Below, one piece after another: positions 35,582-44,313 of a stretch of DNA of 64,000 nucleotides. Where the stretch lies: contig OY970187.1 in NCBI GenBank assembly GCA_963708165.1, positions 2,046,001 to 2,110,000 of the forward strand, written 5' to 3'. A program made the position numbers and the translations under genes. Each line of letters opens with the position of its first letter. Position 1 is the stretch's first letter. The notes below the pieces were generated by a model that had not been told where the DNA came from, ran no database searches, and saw only the letters and a program-made list of their open reading frames with translations. Origin of the DNA: Rubricoccus sp963708165 (GTDB lineage Bacteria > Bacteroidota > Rhodothermia > Rhodothermales > Rubricoccaceae).

Positions 35582-37308
35582 TTGGCGACAGAGATGCTGC
35601 GCACCTCGCGGATGACGGTCACGCGGATCTGGCCGGGGTACTCCATCTCGCGCTCGATGCGGTTGGAAATGTCGCGCGAGAGCGACTCGGCCAGCGCGTC
35701 CGAGATGGCCTCTGGCGCGACGATGACGCGGAGCTCGCGGCCCGCTTGGATGGCGTAGGCCTGCTGCACGCCCTCAAAATCCGTCGCGATGGATTCGAGG
35801 TGCTGCAGGCGCTGCACGTAGCGCTCCAGCGCCTCGCGGCGCGCGCCGGGCCGGGCGCCAGAGGCGGCGTCGGCGGCTTGAACGAGCGGCGCGATGAGCG
35901 ACGACATGGGCACCTCGTCGTGGTGCGCGCCGACGGCGTTGGACACGTCGGGGTGCTCTTTGTAGCGCATGGTCATCTCCATGCCCGCGATAGCGTGCGG
36001 AGACTCCAGCGGCTCCTCGGTCACTTTGCCGATGTCGTGCAAGAGACCCGCGCGGCGTGCTTTGCGGGCGTCCAGGCCCAATTCGGAGGCCATCACGCTG
36101 GCCAGTTTCGCCACTTCGATGGAGTGCGCGAGCAGGTTCTGGCCGTAGCTCGCGCGGTAGCGCATCCGCCCGATCATGCGAATCAGCTCGGGGTGCAGGC
36201 CGTGGATTTCGAGGTCCAGCGCGGTCTGCTCGCCAGAGGCGATGATCTCCTCCTCGATCTCGGCGCGGGTCTTCTCGACGACCTCTTCGATGCGCGCCGG
36301 GTGGATGCGGCCGTCCGCCAGAAGCTTCTCCATCGAGAGCCGCGCGATCTCGCGGCGGACGGGTTCGAAGGCGCTTACGAGGACAGCATCTGGCGTGTCG
36401 TCCACGACGACTTCGACGCCTGTGGCCGCTTCGAACGCGCGGATGTTGCGGCCCTCGCGGCCAATCACGCGCCCTTTCATGTCCTCGCGCGGGAGCGCAA
36501 TGGGAGAGACCGTGTGCTCGATGGTTGTGGGGGCGGCGAGGCGCTGGACGCTCTTGATGATGAGCTTTTTCGCCTCGCGGTCGGCGGTGAGGCGGGCCTC
36601 GTCGCGCACGTCTTTGACCATGCGCGCGGCTTCGAGCCGGGCGTCGCGCTCCATTTCGTCGATGAGCCTCTGGCGCGCCTGGTCGCGCGAGAGGTCGGCG
36701 ACGGCTTCGAGCTTTTCGAGGTGCTCGCCGACGAGCGTTTCGAGGCGAAGCTCCTGCTGAGAGAGGGTGGACGTGCGAGTCTCGACATCCTTTTCCCGCT
36801 CGGCGACCTCCTGCTGGCGGCGCGCAACATCGGCCGCGCGCGTTTTGACGGCGTCGGCGAGGGTCGCTGCTTCACCCTGGCGCTTTTGCGCCTCGGCGGT
36901 GAGGGCGTCGATGGCGCCAGAGGCCTGGGCGAGCGCAGCTTCGGTCGCGGCGGCACGGTCGCGGCGGGCACTCAGCTTCTGGCGTGCGGCGTCCAGCTTG
37001 GCGCGTGCGGCAGTGTGCTTCTCTTTGGCCTCGGCGGTGCGTTGCTCAAAGCGGGCTTTACGCTCGCGGTGTGCGTCGCGGTCTTCTTTGAGAACGTCGC
37101 GCTGTGCCTGAATGTCGGTCCGTGCCTCGGTCAACTCGGCGCGCGCGGCCTCAGCGTCGGCGCGGGCGCCATGGGCGGTGGTTTCGGCGGCGCGAACGCG
37201 TTCTCCCAGCCGCGCGTCGCTCGCGCGAGCGCCCCACCACCGGCCCGCGACGATGCCGAGCACAAGGGCCAGCAGGGCGGAAATGGCGGCAATCAGGAGG
37301 GGCGGCAT
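35578..37308 (-). CDS. rny: Ribonuclease Y
   Basis: A 576-residue membrane-anchored endoribonuclease that starts mRNA decay. An N-terminal membrane helix (LLIAAISALLALVLGIVAG) is followed by a long coiled coil (about 30-250; alternating A/E/R), a KH domain (GRVIGREGRNIRAFEAATGV, then VVVDDTP), and an HD domain with AHSIEVAKLASVMASELG and LLHDIGKV metal ligands and VGAHHDEVP. It ends in VIREVRSISVAK, the family's C-terminus. Length and order are standard. It lies downstream of zapA and a probable 6S RNA, as in other Bacteroidota-group genomes. Confidence 0.93.
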   Translation of the reverse strand: MPPLLIAAISALLALVLGIVAGRWWGARASDARLGERVRAAETTAHGARADAEAARAELTEARTDIQAQRDVLKEDRDAHRERKARFEQRTAEAKEKHTAARAKLDAARQKLSARRDRAAATEAALAQASGAIDALTAEAQKRQGEAATLADAVKTRAADVARRQQEVAEREKDVETRTSTLSQQELRLETLVGEHLEKLEAVADLSRDQARQRLIDEMERDARLEAARMVKDVRDEARLTADREAKKLIIKSVQRLAAPTTIEHTVSPIALPREDMKGRVIGREGRNIRAFEAATGVEVVVDDTPDAVLVSAFEPVRREIARLSMEKLLADGRIHPARIEEVVEKTRAEIEEEIIASGEQTALDLEIHGLHPELIRMIGRMRYRASYGQNLLAHSIEVAKLASVMASELGLDARKARRAGLLHDIGKVTEEPLESPHAIAGMEMTMRYKEHPDVSNAVGAHHDEVPMSSLIAPLVQAADAASGARPGARREALERYVQRLQHLESIATDFEGVQQAYAIQAGRELRVIVAPEAISDALAESLSRDISNRIEREMEYPGQIRVTVIREVRSISVAK

Positions 37309-37341
37309 TCGGGAAGGCGGGGGAAGGGGCCAGATGCACAA

Positions 37342-37372
37342 GCGCCCCGCCCGAGCCGTAGCTCGCGGGGCA
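37342..37372 (-). terminator. Strong hairpin between the 6S-like RNA and rny
   Basis: gccccgc and gcggggc (with an inner gagc/gctc) form a stable stem-loop on the minus strand before the rny start. No T-run follows, so it may be a processing or pausing signal rather than a terminator. Confidence 0.45.
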
Positions 37373-37439
37373 CTCGTGCGCGTTGGCATCGCGCAAAAAA
37401 GGACCAGCCCGCGACCGTGGACGAGAAACCTACTCGTCT

Positions 37440-37640
37440 TACACAGTGGGTGCCCGCCGAGCCCTCACGCCTTCCGCGGTCCCCGTGCAAGCACGGGGTG
37501 ACCCCCGAAGGGGCGCGGCCTGGCAATCAGACCCTGGAGCGTGGCTCCCGCTTTATTGATTGTTCAGGTTCCCATACGGTGGCCACGAACTGGTAGGGGG
37601 AATATCGCCCCCACCCGCGCGCTGTTCCGCGGTGCCGCGG
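37440..37640 (-). ncRNA. ssrS: Probable 6S RNA
   Basis: The 400-base gap between zapA and rny has no ORF of its own but holds a GC-rich, self-complementary stretch on the minus strand. gcgggtg near the 5' side can close with cacccac near 37447-37453; inside are gggggcgatattcccc, ccaccgtatgggaacc, gggagccacgctcc and ggctcggcgggcaccc, which fits the long interrupted hairpin of 6S RNA, the sigma70-polymerase inhibitor. In many Bacteroidota-group and proteobacterial genomes the 6S gene lies next to zapA. Ends are approximate. A covariance search would decide. Confidence 0.55.
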
Positions 37641-37693
37641 CGAAATCCCTGTGCCCTCGCGGCGCGCGGCCTCTGGCGAGAGCTGTCTGTGGA

Positions 37694-37711
37694 GCCTCTG
37701 GCGCCAGAGGC
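37694..37711. repeat. Palindromic 10-mer pair after zapA
   Basis: gcctctggcgccagaggc abuts the stop codon of zapA (complement at 37712-37714), upstream of the probable 6S RNA. Confidence 0.75.
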
Positions 37712-38095
37712 TTACTCGGCTTCTGCAGGCGCGCCGTCGCCAGAGGCGGGGCGGCCGAGCGCTTCGTCCAGGCGGCGCGAGAGGTCCTTGGCTTCGACCT
37801 CGACTCGTGCTTTGAGCTGGTCGATCTCGGCGCGGGCCGCGAACAACTCCTCCGCGAGTTCGAGCGCGCCGATGATGGCGTGCGTGAGGTCAGGTTGGTG
37901 CGGGATGCCACCGCGGATCTGGCGCAGGCGTCCGTCGATGTACTTGGCGAGGTGCAGCGTGTACGCCTCGTCCGCGGGCGCGACGCGCAGCGGGTAGTCC
38001 CGGTCCAGGATGCGCACGCGGATAGACCGCAGGGGCGCGTCGCTGGACGTGTCGCCGCCAGAGGCACCGGGGTTGAGGGAGGGCGTCTCGCTCAT
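37712..38095 (-). CDS. zapA: Cell division protein ZapA
   Basis: A 127-residue FtsZ-ring stabiliser. RSIRVRILDRDYPLRVAPAD is the ZapA beta-hairpin domain, followed by LHLAKYIDGRLRQIR and a C-terminal coiled coil (about 70-115; ELAEELFAARAEIDQLKARV). Longer N-terminus than usual, rich in Gly/Ser/Asp, and a disordered tail. It overlaps the previous gene by four bases (ATGA). Adjacent ZapB-like and rny genes match the common order in this phylum. Confidence 0.88.
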   Translation of the reverse strand: MSETPSLNPGASGGDTSSDAPLRSIRVRILDRDYPLRVAPADEAYTLHLAKYIDGRLRQIRGGIPHQPDLTHAIIGALELAEELFAARAEIDQLKARVEVEAKDLSRRLDEALGRPASGDGAPAEAE

Positions 38096-38367
38096 CGGTC
38101 CTGTTCGAGGGCAGCGTCCACGGCGTCGATAAAGCTCTGGATGGACGCGCGCAGCGCTACCGGGTCTTGGTTGCCGATCTGAAGGCCCGAGCCTCTGGCG
38201 TCGCCGATCTCAGCGACCTGTTCGGCAAGACGCAGGTTCTCGCCGCGCAGGCGCTCGATCTCTGCCGCGGCGGACTCGACGCGCTCGCGCAAGCGCAGGA
38301 GCGCGCTCCCGTCGCGTGGCGGCGTGGGATCTGCAGAGGGGAAGGCAGCCTGGCGGTCGGGCTCCAT
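38092..38367 (-). CDS. Small coiled-coil protein, ZapB-like
   Basis: A 91-residue protein with a leucine/alanine heptad segment (LLRLRERVESAAAEIERLRG, then ENLRLAEQVAEIG) that should form a coiled coil, like ZapB or other small division partners. It is translationally coupled to zapA (ATGA). ASIQSFIDAVDAALEQ at the C-terminus may be a second helix. Start at 38367 (MEPDRQAAF). The ZapB assignment rests on the coil and the neighbour only. Confidence 0.65.
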   Translation of the reverse strand: MEPDRQAAFPSADPTPPRDGSALLRLRERVESAAAEIERLRGENLRLAEQVAEIGDARGSGLQIGNQDPVALRASIQSFIDAVDAALEQDR

Positions 38368-38538
38368 GCGGGATAGCGGCGGTCCCCAGCAAGATAGGGC
38401 GCATGACCTCGCGCGATGCAAGAGGCCTCTGGCGCGAGGGAAGGATAGGGGATACAGAGTGATGGATGGGCAGATCTCGCTCCACCTTCCCCCCGTCTGA
38501 TGCCTCCGTTTTACGCTGTGGCCTCTGGCACCACACGC

Positions 38539-41142
38539 CTACGCTCGAAGTGTCGCGCCATGCTGGTGCTCCAGCGAGCGGAGGATCTTCTTCACGCGGC
38601 CGTCCACCTCCTTGTCACGCAGTGTCCGGTCGGCGCCGAAGACGAGCGTGAACGCCGCGCTCTTCTTGCCGCCCTCGATGCGGTCGCCGGTGTAGAGGTC
38701 GAACAGGCGCACGTCCTGCAGCAGTGGTCCGCCGGCACGCTTGATGGTCTGCGCCAGAGGCCCGACCGGCTGGCCGGAATCCAGCACGAGCGCGAGGTCG
38801 CGCTGCACGGCGGGGAAGCGCGAGATGGCAGCGTACCTCGGCAGGTCGGTCGCTGCGACGCGCGCGACGGTGTCCCAGTTCAACTCGGCCGCGAACAGGG
38901 GTGCGCTCAGGTCAGCCTTCGCGATCACCGCGTCGCTGACGCGCGCGATAATGCCCAGGCGCTCGCCTCTGGCGGACAGCTCCAGCGCGTAGGCGGTGAG
39001 ATCGGTCGGCTCGGGGCGTGGCGCTTCGTCGATCCCGGTCACGCCAGAGGCTGCGAGGACGGCCATAACGATGCCCTTGAGGTCGTAGAAGTCGGCGTCG
39101 CGCGCCGCTTCGTCCCAGCGCTGGCGCTGTGCGAGGCCGCCGATAGCGAGGCCCAAGGCGGTGTGCTCGGCAAATCCCTCGACAGGCTGCGTGGCGTCCA
39201 TGCTGCGGGCGTAGACGTGGCCGCTCTCGAACAAGCGCAGATCACTGGCGCCGCGCTTCTGGTTGTACGCCGCGGCGCTTACCAGACCGTGGAGCAGGCT
39301 GGGCCGCATCGCCGCGATCTCGGCCGAGATCGGGTTGAGCGTCTCGACGGTTCTCGTGTCTTGCCCGGTCCAGTCGGTGCCCGCGTAGCGCGTCGCGGTC
39401 TCGGACGGCACGAGCGAGTTGGTGTACAGCTCGCGGAAGCCCAGCGCCGCCAGTTGCCGCCGCGCGTCGCCCAGCAGCCTTTCGCCAGAGGCCCCGGCGG
39501 TTTGCGCCTCTGGCGTGGGCGCGAGCGCGACCGGCGCCGTGCGTGGCATCGGCACGTTGTCGTAGCCCCACAATCTCGCTACTTCCTCGATCACGTCGAC
39601 CTCGCGCGTCACGTCGGGCCGGAACGGCGGGACGGTGATGCTCAGCGCGGCGCCAGAGGCGTCGGACGCGGCCTGCGCCACGTCGCCTCCGGCGAACGCG
39701 TTGTCGGCGAACGCCTGCAGTGTGCTCGCCACCTCGTCCTCGATCTCGAAGCCAATGGAGCCCAGCAGCGTGATCATCTCCGCGTCTGCGATCTCGGCGC
39801 CGATCAGCGCTCGCGCCCGCTCGGGCCGGAAGCGCACAGTTGTGGCCTCTGGCGGAACGGGGTGCGCGTCGATGACGCCAGAGGCGACCGTGCCGCCGCC
39901 CAACTCGGCAATCATGGATGCGGCGCGCGAGGCCGCGCGGACCTGGGCCGTCGGGTCGATCCCGCGCTCGAAGCGGTAGCTCGCGTCGGTCTGCACGCCC
40001 AGCGCTTTGGCTGCACTGCGGATGCGAGCCGGGTCGAAGTAGGCGCTCTCGATCAGCACGTCGGTCGTGCTCTCGCTCACCTCGGAGTTGGCGCCGCCCA
40101 TCACGCCCGCCACGGCCACAGGCCGCTCGGCGTCGCAGATGAGCAGCGTGCCCTCGGGGATTTTGCGCTCCACGTCGTCCAGCGTCGTCACCGTCTCGCC
40201 AGAGGCGGAGGCTCGCACGCGAATCGTCTCGCCTGCGATGAGCGCGAGGTCGAAGGCGTGCAGCGGCTGGCCCATCTCGTGGAGTACGTAGTTGGTCACG
40301 TCCACCACGTTGTTGATCGGGCGCACGCCGACGGCCTCCAGCCTCTGGCGGAGCCACTCGGGACTGGGCGCGACGCGTACGCCGGTGACGAGCATCGCCG
40401 CGTAGCGGTGGCATCCGTCCGTGTCCTCGATCTCGACCGTGACGCGGTCCGCCACCTCGCCGCCCGCCTCTGGCGTGGTCACCTCGGGCAGCGCCAGAGG
40501 CTGGTCTGTCAGCGCCGCCACGTCGCGCGCGATGCCGATGTGGCACGCGGCGTCGGGTCGGTTGGGCGTCAGCGCGATGTCGAACACCACGTCGCCGGGC
40601 GTGTCCACGACCTCCGCCAGAGGCGTGCCGGGAGCGGCGTCTGTGTCGAGCACGAGGATGCCGTCGTGGCTCTCGCCCAGGCCGAGTTCGTCCTCGGCGC
40701 AGATCATCCCGAAGCTTACCTCGCCGCGGATCTTGCCCTTCTTGATCGTGACCGCCGTCGGCTCGCCGGTCTCGCGGTCAGGCAGCATCAGTACGGTGCC
40801 CACGGTCGCGACCGGGACCATCTGGCCCGCGGCCACGTTGGGCGCGCCGCACACGATCTGGACGGGCACGCTCTCGCCAGAGGCCCCGGCAGGTTGTGCC
40901 TCTGGCGACATGGAGTTGGCGCCAGAGGCGGGGCCGATGTCGACCGTGCAGACGCGCAGACGGTCGGCGTTGGGGTGCGGCTCGGCGGTCAGCACGCGGC
41001 CGACCACGACGCCGTCCAGTGACGGGCCGGTGGCCTCCATGCCGTCGACTTCGTGGCCCGCCATCGTGAGCAGGTCCGAGAGAGCCTCTGGCGAGAGTCC
41101 GGGCTGGACGTAGTCCTTGAGCCAGTTGAGGGAGATGTTCAT
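38539..41142 (-). CDS. pheT: Phenylalanyl-tRNA synthetase beta subunit
   Basis: An 867-residue subunit of the alpha2-beta2 PheRS, which charges tRNA-Phe. MNISLNWLKDYVQPGLSPEA is the universal N-terminus; a tRNA-binding (EMAP-like) domain follows (VVVGRVLTAEPHPNADRLRV), then B3/B4 editing regions (ALTPNRPDAACHIGIARDVA), B5 (EEVARLWGYDNVP) and the anticodon-binding FDX-ACB domain at the C-terminus (FPAVQRDLALVLDSG; LRDKEVDGRVKKIL). It is longer than the typical ~800, partly because 10-mers encode extra PEA/ASG inserts in loops (for example GANSMSPEAQPAGASGES). Directly downstream of pheS. Confidence 0.95.
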   Translation of the reverse strand: MNISLNWLKDYVQPGLSPEALSDLLTMAGHEVDGMEATGPSLDGVVVGRVLTAEPHPNADRLRVCTVDIGPASGANSMSPEAQPAGASGESVPVQIVCGAPNVAAGQMVPVATVGTVLMLPDRETGEPTAVTIKKGKIRGEVSFGMICAEDELGLGESHDGILVLDTDAAPGTPLAEVVDTPGDVVFDIALTPNRPDAACHIGIARDVAALTDQPLALPEVTTPEAGGEVADRVTVEIEDTDGCHRYAAMLVTGVRVAPSPEWLRQRLEAVGVRPINNVVDVTNYVLHEMGQPLHAFDLALIAGETIRVRASASGETVTTLDDVERKIPEGTLLICDAERPVAVAGVMGGANSEVSESTTDVLIESAYFDPARIRSAAKALGVQTDASYRFERGIDPTAQVRAASRAASMIAELGGGTVASGVIDAHPVPPEATTVRFRPERARALIGAEIADAEMITLLGSIGFEIEDEVASTLQAFADNAFAGGDVAQAASDASGAALSITVPPFRPDVTREVDVIEEVARLWGYDNVPMPRTAPVALAPTPEAQTAGASGERLLGDARRQLAALGFRELYTNSLVPSETATRYAGTDWTGQDTRTVETLNPISAEIAAMRPSLLHGLVSAAAYNQKRGASDLRLFESGHVYARSMDATQPVEGFAEHTALGLAIGGLAQRQRWDEAARDADFYDLKGIVMAVLAASGVTGIDEAPRPEPTDLTAYALELSARGERLGIIARVSDAVIAKADLSAPLFAAELNWDTVARVAATDLPRYAAISRFPAVQRDLALVLDSGQPVGPLAQTIKRAGGPLLQDVRLFDLYTGDRIEGGKKSAAFTLVFGADRTLRDKEVDGRVKKILRSLEHQHGATLRA

Positions 41143-41149
41143 CGCAAAG

Positions 41150-41222
41150 AGGGATGGAGGGATAAGGGATGCGGGATAAGGGATGCGGGCCGTATCCCTC
41201 CATCCCGTATCCCAAATCCCTC
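41150..41222. repeat. Small direct and inverted repeat between pheS and pheT
   Basis: ggataagggatgcgg occurs twice in tandem (41160-41174 and 41174-41188), followed by inverted parts (gtatccctccatcccgtatccc). The structure could form hairpins in the pheST transcript. Origin unknown. Confidence 0.6.
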
Positions 41223-41229
41223 TGGGGTC

Positions 41230-42282
41230 CTAAAACTGGGACAGGAAGCGCTGGTCGTTCTCGTAGTAGAGCCGGATGTCGTCCACGTTGTAGCGGATCT
41301 GGGCCATGCGCTCCACGCCCATGCCGAACGCGTAGCCGGTGTACCGCTCGCTGTCGATGCCGACGGCGTCGAGCACGTTGGGGTCGACCATGCCGCAGCC
41401 GAGAATTTCGAGCCAGCGCCCGCCCTCAGGCAGAGACTCGTCCACCCACCACACGTCCACTTCTGCCGAGGGCTCGGTAAACGGGAAGAAGTTGGGCCGG
41501 AAGCGCAGCTTCTGCTCGGCGCCGAAAAAGGCCCGCGCGAACGCAAAAAGAACAGCTTTGAGGTCTGCGAAGCTCACGCCCTCGTCGATCACCAGGCCTT
41601 CCACCTGATGAAACATGAAGTAGCTCTTGAAGGTGACCGACTCGTTGCGGAAGACGCGTCCGGGCGCGATCACGCGGATCGGCGGTCCGTCGCCAGAGGC
41701 CACCGCCTCTTCCATCACGCGCACCTGCACCGGCGACGTGTGGGTGCGCAGCACGATGCCACGGCCCTCGGGCGCGGGCGGCTCCAGAAAGAACGTGTCC
41801 TGCATGTCCCGCGCCGGATGGTTGGCCGGGAAGTTGAGCGCGCTGAAGTTGTGCCAGTCGTCCTCGATCTCCGGGCCACGGGCGACCGCGAAGCCGAACT
41901 GGCGGAAGATGTCCTGAATGGATTCGAGCGTCTGCGTGAGCGGGTGCAAACTTCCGCTCGCCTCTGGCGCCGGGATGCGTCCAGGCAGCGTGAGGTCCAG
42001 GTCTGTCGCCTCGGCGCTGGCGCCAGAGGCCGCAGTTTGCGACGTCTCCAGACGTGCCTCGGCACGTTGGCGCAGCGCGTTGAGCTTCTGGCCCGCGTCT
42101 CGGCGCGCTTCGGGTGGGACGCTGCCAATCTTGCCGAAGAGGGCCGTCACGGCTCCAGCCTTGCGGCCCAGGAAGCGGACGCGGAACGCCTCGGCGTCTT
42201 CGCCAGAGGCGAGCGTGGCGGCGTCGATCTCGGCCTGAAGGGCTTCGATCTCGGCGTTGAGCGAGGTGGTGTCAGCAGACAT
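41230..42282 (-). CDS. pheS: Phenylalanyl-tRNA synthetase alpha subunit
   Basis: A 350-residue catalytic subunit with class II motifs: FNFPANHPARDMQDTF-type motif (seen as NFPANHPARDMQDTFFL), motif 2 PIRVIAPGRVFRNE, FMFHQVEGLVIDE, and motif 3 GMGVERMAQIRY near the C-terminus. The N-terminal coiled coil binds tRNA. Length is standard. Follows rplT on the same strand after a gap that holds the rplT terminator and a repeat element, so it may have its own promoter. Confidence 0.95.
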   Translation of the reverse strand: MSADTTSLNAEIEALQAEIDAATLASGEDAEAFRVRFLGRKAGAVTALFGKIGSVPPEARRDAGQKLNALRQRAEARLETSQTAASGASAEATDLDLTLPGRIPAPEASGSLHPLTQTLESIQDIFRQFGFAVARGPEIEDDWHNFSALNFPANHPARDMQDTFFLEPPAPEGRGIVLRTHTSPVQVRVMEEAVASGDGPPIRVIAPGRVFRNESVTFKSYFMFHQVEGLVIDEGVSFADLKAVLFAFARAFFGAEQKLRFRPNFFPFTEPSAEVDVWWVDESLPEGGRWLEILGCGMVDPNVLDAVGIDSERYTGYAFGMGVERMAQIRYNVDDIRLYYENDQRFLSQF

Positions 42283-42313
42283 GTTGCGTGATGCGTGAGG
42301 GCGGCAGCGCAGG

Positions 42314-42331
42314 GCCTCTGGCGCCAGAGGC
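42314..42331. repeat. Palindromic 10-mer pair upstream of pheS
   Basis: gcctctggcgccagaggc lies 30 bases upstream of pheS, so it is not a terminator for an adjacent stop codon here. Confidence 0.65.
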
Positions 42332-42337
42332 CCGTCC

Positions 42338-42474
42338 GTTTCATCCTGAGCGTAGCCGAAGGATCTCGGTGTGACAGTCTTTCCCGCCAGAGGCGAGAGC
42401 GCTGGTCAGCGTTTGTGCTCGGTAGAGACCTTTCGGCTACAGCCGCTGGCGCAGCCTCCGCTCAGGATGACACG
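42338..42474. repeat. Palindromic intergenic element, copy 3
   Basis: Third copy of the tcatcctgagc...gctcaggatgaca element, with the core in the same orientation as copy 1 (ttcccgccagaggcgagagc). It occupies most of the 348-base rplT-pheS gap. No gene is seen in that gap. Confidence 0.85.
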
Positions 42475-42558
42475 AATGGGAGAGCGAGTCTCCCAGCAGT
42501 CAATCGATCGGCCCCAAACTCTCGCCAGAGGCAAGCGCAAAGCGTGGAAAGCCGAAAC

Positions 42559-42591
42559 AAAAACTCCCGCCAGACCGAAGTCGGGCGGGAG
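42559..42591 (-). terminator. Intrinsic terminator of rplT
   Basis: On the minus strand ctcccgcc and ggcgggag form a stem followed by ttttt, about 40 bases after the rplT stop codon. It separates the infC-rpmI-rplT unit from pheST. Confidence 0.85.
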
Positions 42592-42630
42592 CGGGCAGGT
42601 CGACCCCGCCGCGAGCGGCGGGTGGAGGCG

Positions 42631-42975
42631 CTAGGCCGCCATATCGATCACAGCCTTAAAGGCTTCCTTGTCGCGGACCGCGAGGTCTGCGAGGACCTTC
42701 CGGTTGAGAGGCACGTCAGCTTTTTTAAGGCCGGCGATGAGACGCGAGTATGTCGTGCCGTGGAGCCGAGCTCCCGCATTGATGCGGGCGATCCACAGAC
42801 GCCGGAACGTGCGCTTGCGGGCGCGACGGTCACGGTAGGCATACTGCATCCCCTTCTCGACGGAGTGCTTGGCAACGGTGTAAACGTTGCTGCGGCGGCC
42901 CCAGTAGCCTTTCGCCTGCTTCAAGAGCTTGCGGCGACGGCGACGGGAAGCCACGAGATTTCGTGCGCGTGGCAT
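42631..42975 (-). CDS. rplT: 50S ribosomal protein L20
   Basis: A 114-residue ribosomal protein. MPRARNLVASRRRRRKLLKQ and AKGYWGRRSNVYTVAKHSVE, then RRLWIARINAGAR, are the L20 signatures. It binds 23S rRNA and often represses its own operon. Motif-free, like other ribosomal genes here. Its position downstream of rpmI and infC is the universal order. Confidence 0.96.
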   Translation of the reverse strand: MPRARNLVASRRRRRKLLKQAKGYWGRRSNVYTVAKHSVEKGMQYAYRDRRARKRTFRRLWIARINAGARLHGTTYSRLIAGLKKADVPLNRKVLADLAVRDKEAFKAVIDMAA

Positions 42976-43091
42976 TTTGTTCTCCTGGTTAGGGGGTGGA
43001 AATCACGCGAGCGGACGTGTGATCGTCCGAGGCGTAAGAAAATCGACGGGCGGAAGGCCCTCTGAGGCCGCCTCCGAAGAGGCGGTCATCC

Positions 43092-43286
43092 TTACAAGGT
43101 CAGCAGACGCTCCATGCGCTTCTGGTCCACCTTCGCGACGAGTGTGCTGTCGCGGAGGTCGCGCTTGCGCTTGGGCGACTTCTTGGTCAGGATATGGCTC
43201 GTGAAAGCCTTCTTCCGCTTGAGGCGGCCCGTCCCGGTGAGCTTGAATCGCTTCTTCGCACCGCTGTTGGTCTTCATCTTTGGCAT
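43092..43286 (-). CDS. rpmI: 50S ribosomal protein L35
   Basis: A 64-residue basic protein. MPKMKTNSGAKKRFKLTGTG and HILTKKSPKRKRDLR are diagnostic for L35. Start at 43286 gives the standard N-terminus. Lies between infC and rplT. No 10-mer inside. Confidence 0.95.
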   Translation of the reverse strand: MPKMKTNSGAKKRFKLTGTGRLKRKKAFTSHILTKKSPKRKRDLRDSTLVAKVDQKRMERLLTL

Positions 43287-43524
43287 AATCGAGGTGCCCC
43301 GAGGGGCGCTAAACGTGGGCCATGCGGACAAAACGGCCGCCTGAGCATCGCCGGTAAGGGCGGGGGCGCAGGCGGCACAGTTCGAGCGCCAAATCTAGAG
43401 AGGCCGTACGCACCAGAGTCCTCTGGCGAGCGTCTTCACGCGCTATTGCGGCAGAGCAGGAGGGGCTTCTGGCGCCAGAGGCAAACCTCGTGGCGCTCTG
43501 TCTCTCCAAGGCACGGCCTGTGCG

Positions 43525-44085
43525 CTAGGCTTTCTTCTTCTCCGGCGCGAGCATCATCGTCATGCGGCGCCCTTCCATTGTGGGGGCCTGGTCCATCTTC
43601 GAGATGTCCGAGAGGTCCTCGGTAAACCGCTCCAAGATGTCGAGACCCTGGTCCTTGTAGATGATGTCGCGTCCGCGGAACTGAACCCACGCCTTGACCT
43701 TGTGGCCCTCTTCCAAGAACTCGCGCGCGTGCTTGGTCTTGAAGTCGTAGTCGTGGTCGTCCGTGCGGGGACGGAAGCGGATTTCCTTGAGCTCGCCCTG
43801 CTTGGCCTGCTTTTTCCGCTGCTCCTTGAGCTTCTTCTGCTGCTCGTAGCGGTACTTCCCGAAGTCCATGATCTTGGCAACGGGCGGATCTGCGTTGGGC
43901 GAGATCTCGACGAGGTCCATGCCTCGGTTCTGGGCGATCTCGATGGCCTGCGCAAGCGGCAAAACACCGACCTGTCCCTCGCCGTCGGCAATGACGCGCA
44001 CGGTGTGGGCCTGGATCTGATCGTTGATGGGTGTCTGCGGCTCGCGGCGGCGGGGCTGCGGCTTGGAACGTCTACGGCGGGCTAT
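43525..44085 (-). CDS. infC: Translation initiation factor IF-3 with a non-canonical start codon
   Basis: About 186 residues. TPINDQIQAHTVRVIADGEG begins the conserved N-domain; LVEISPNADPPVAKIMDFGK and the C-domain KEIRFRPRTDDHDYDFKTKH are unmistakable. No ATG, GTG or TTG lies at the expected start. In frame are ATC (44086-44088) and ATA (44083-44085) just ahead of ARRRRSKPQPRRREPQ. infC commonly begins with AUU, AUC or AUA, which lets IF-3 repress its own synthesis, so ATA or ATC is the likely start. A GTG at 44193 would add 36 residues read through repeat-like intergenic DNA and is less likely. Confidence 0.9.
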   Translation of the reverse strand: MARRRRSKPQPRRREPQTPINDQIQAHTVRVIADGEGQVGVLPLAQAIEIAQNRGMDLVEISPNADPPVAKIMDFGKYRYEQQKKLKEQRKKQAKQGELKEIRFRPRTDDHDYDFKTKHAREFLEEGHKVKAWVQFRGRDIIYKDQGLDILERFTEDLSDISKMDQAPTMEGRRMTMMLAPEKKKA

Positions 44086-44313
44086 GATGCTGCGGGGCTG
44101 ATGGAAAAAGCTGCGACGCGGGAGAGGCGGTATGTGCTCTCTACACAGAGCGTCGCAGATCAACCTACGCCTCTGGCGCCGACAGGTGCCCACATAGCCT
44201 CACATTGGCACGATTTCGTGCGCTCTGCGCCAGAGGCCTTGGGTGGCGGGGAATCCTCGTGCGGCGCTGTGCTGGCGTGTAAGGCGGGACGGGTGTGACG
44301 TGTAGCTTGGCAC

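Noticed and set aside
38500..41022. 840-codon plus-strand frame opposite pheT
   Set aside because: It is an antisense shadow of a certain gene, caused by high GC; composition is His/Arg/Ala-rich with no domain.
44086..44193. GTG start for infC giving a 222-residue protein
   Set aside because: The added 36 residues translate repeat-like intergenic DNA and are not part of IF-3; a rare start nearer the conserved region is more likely.
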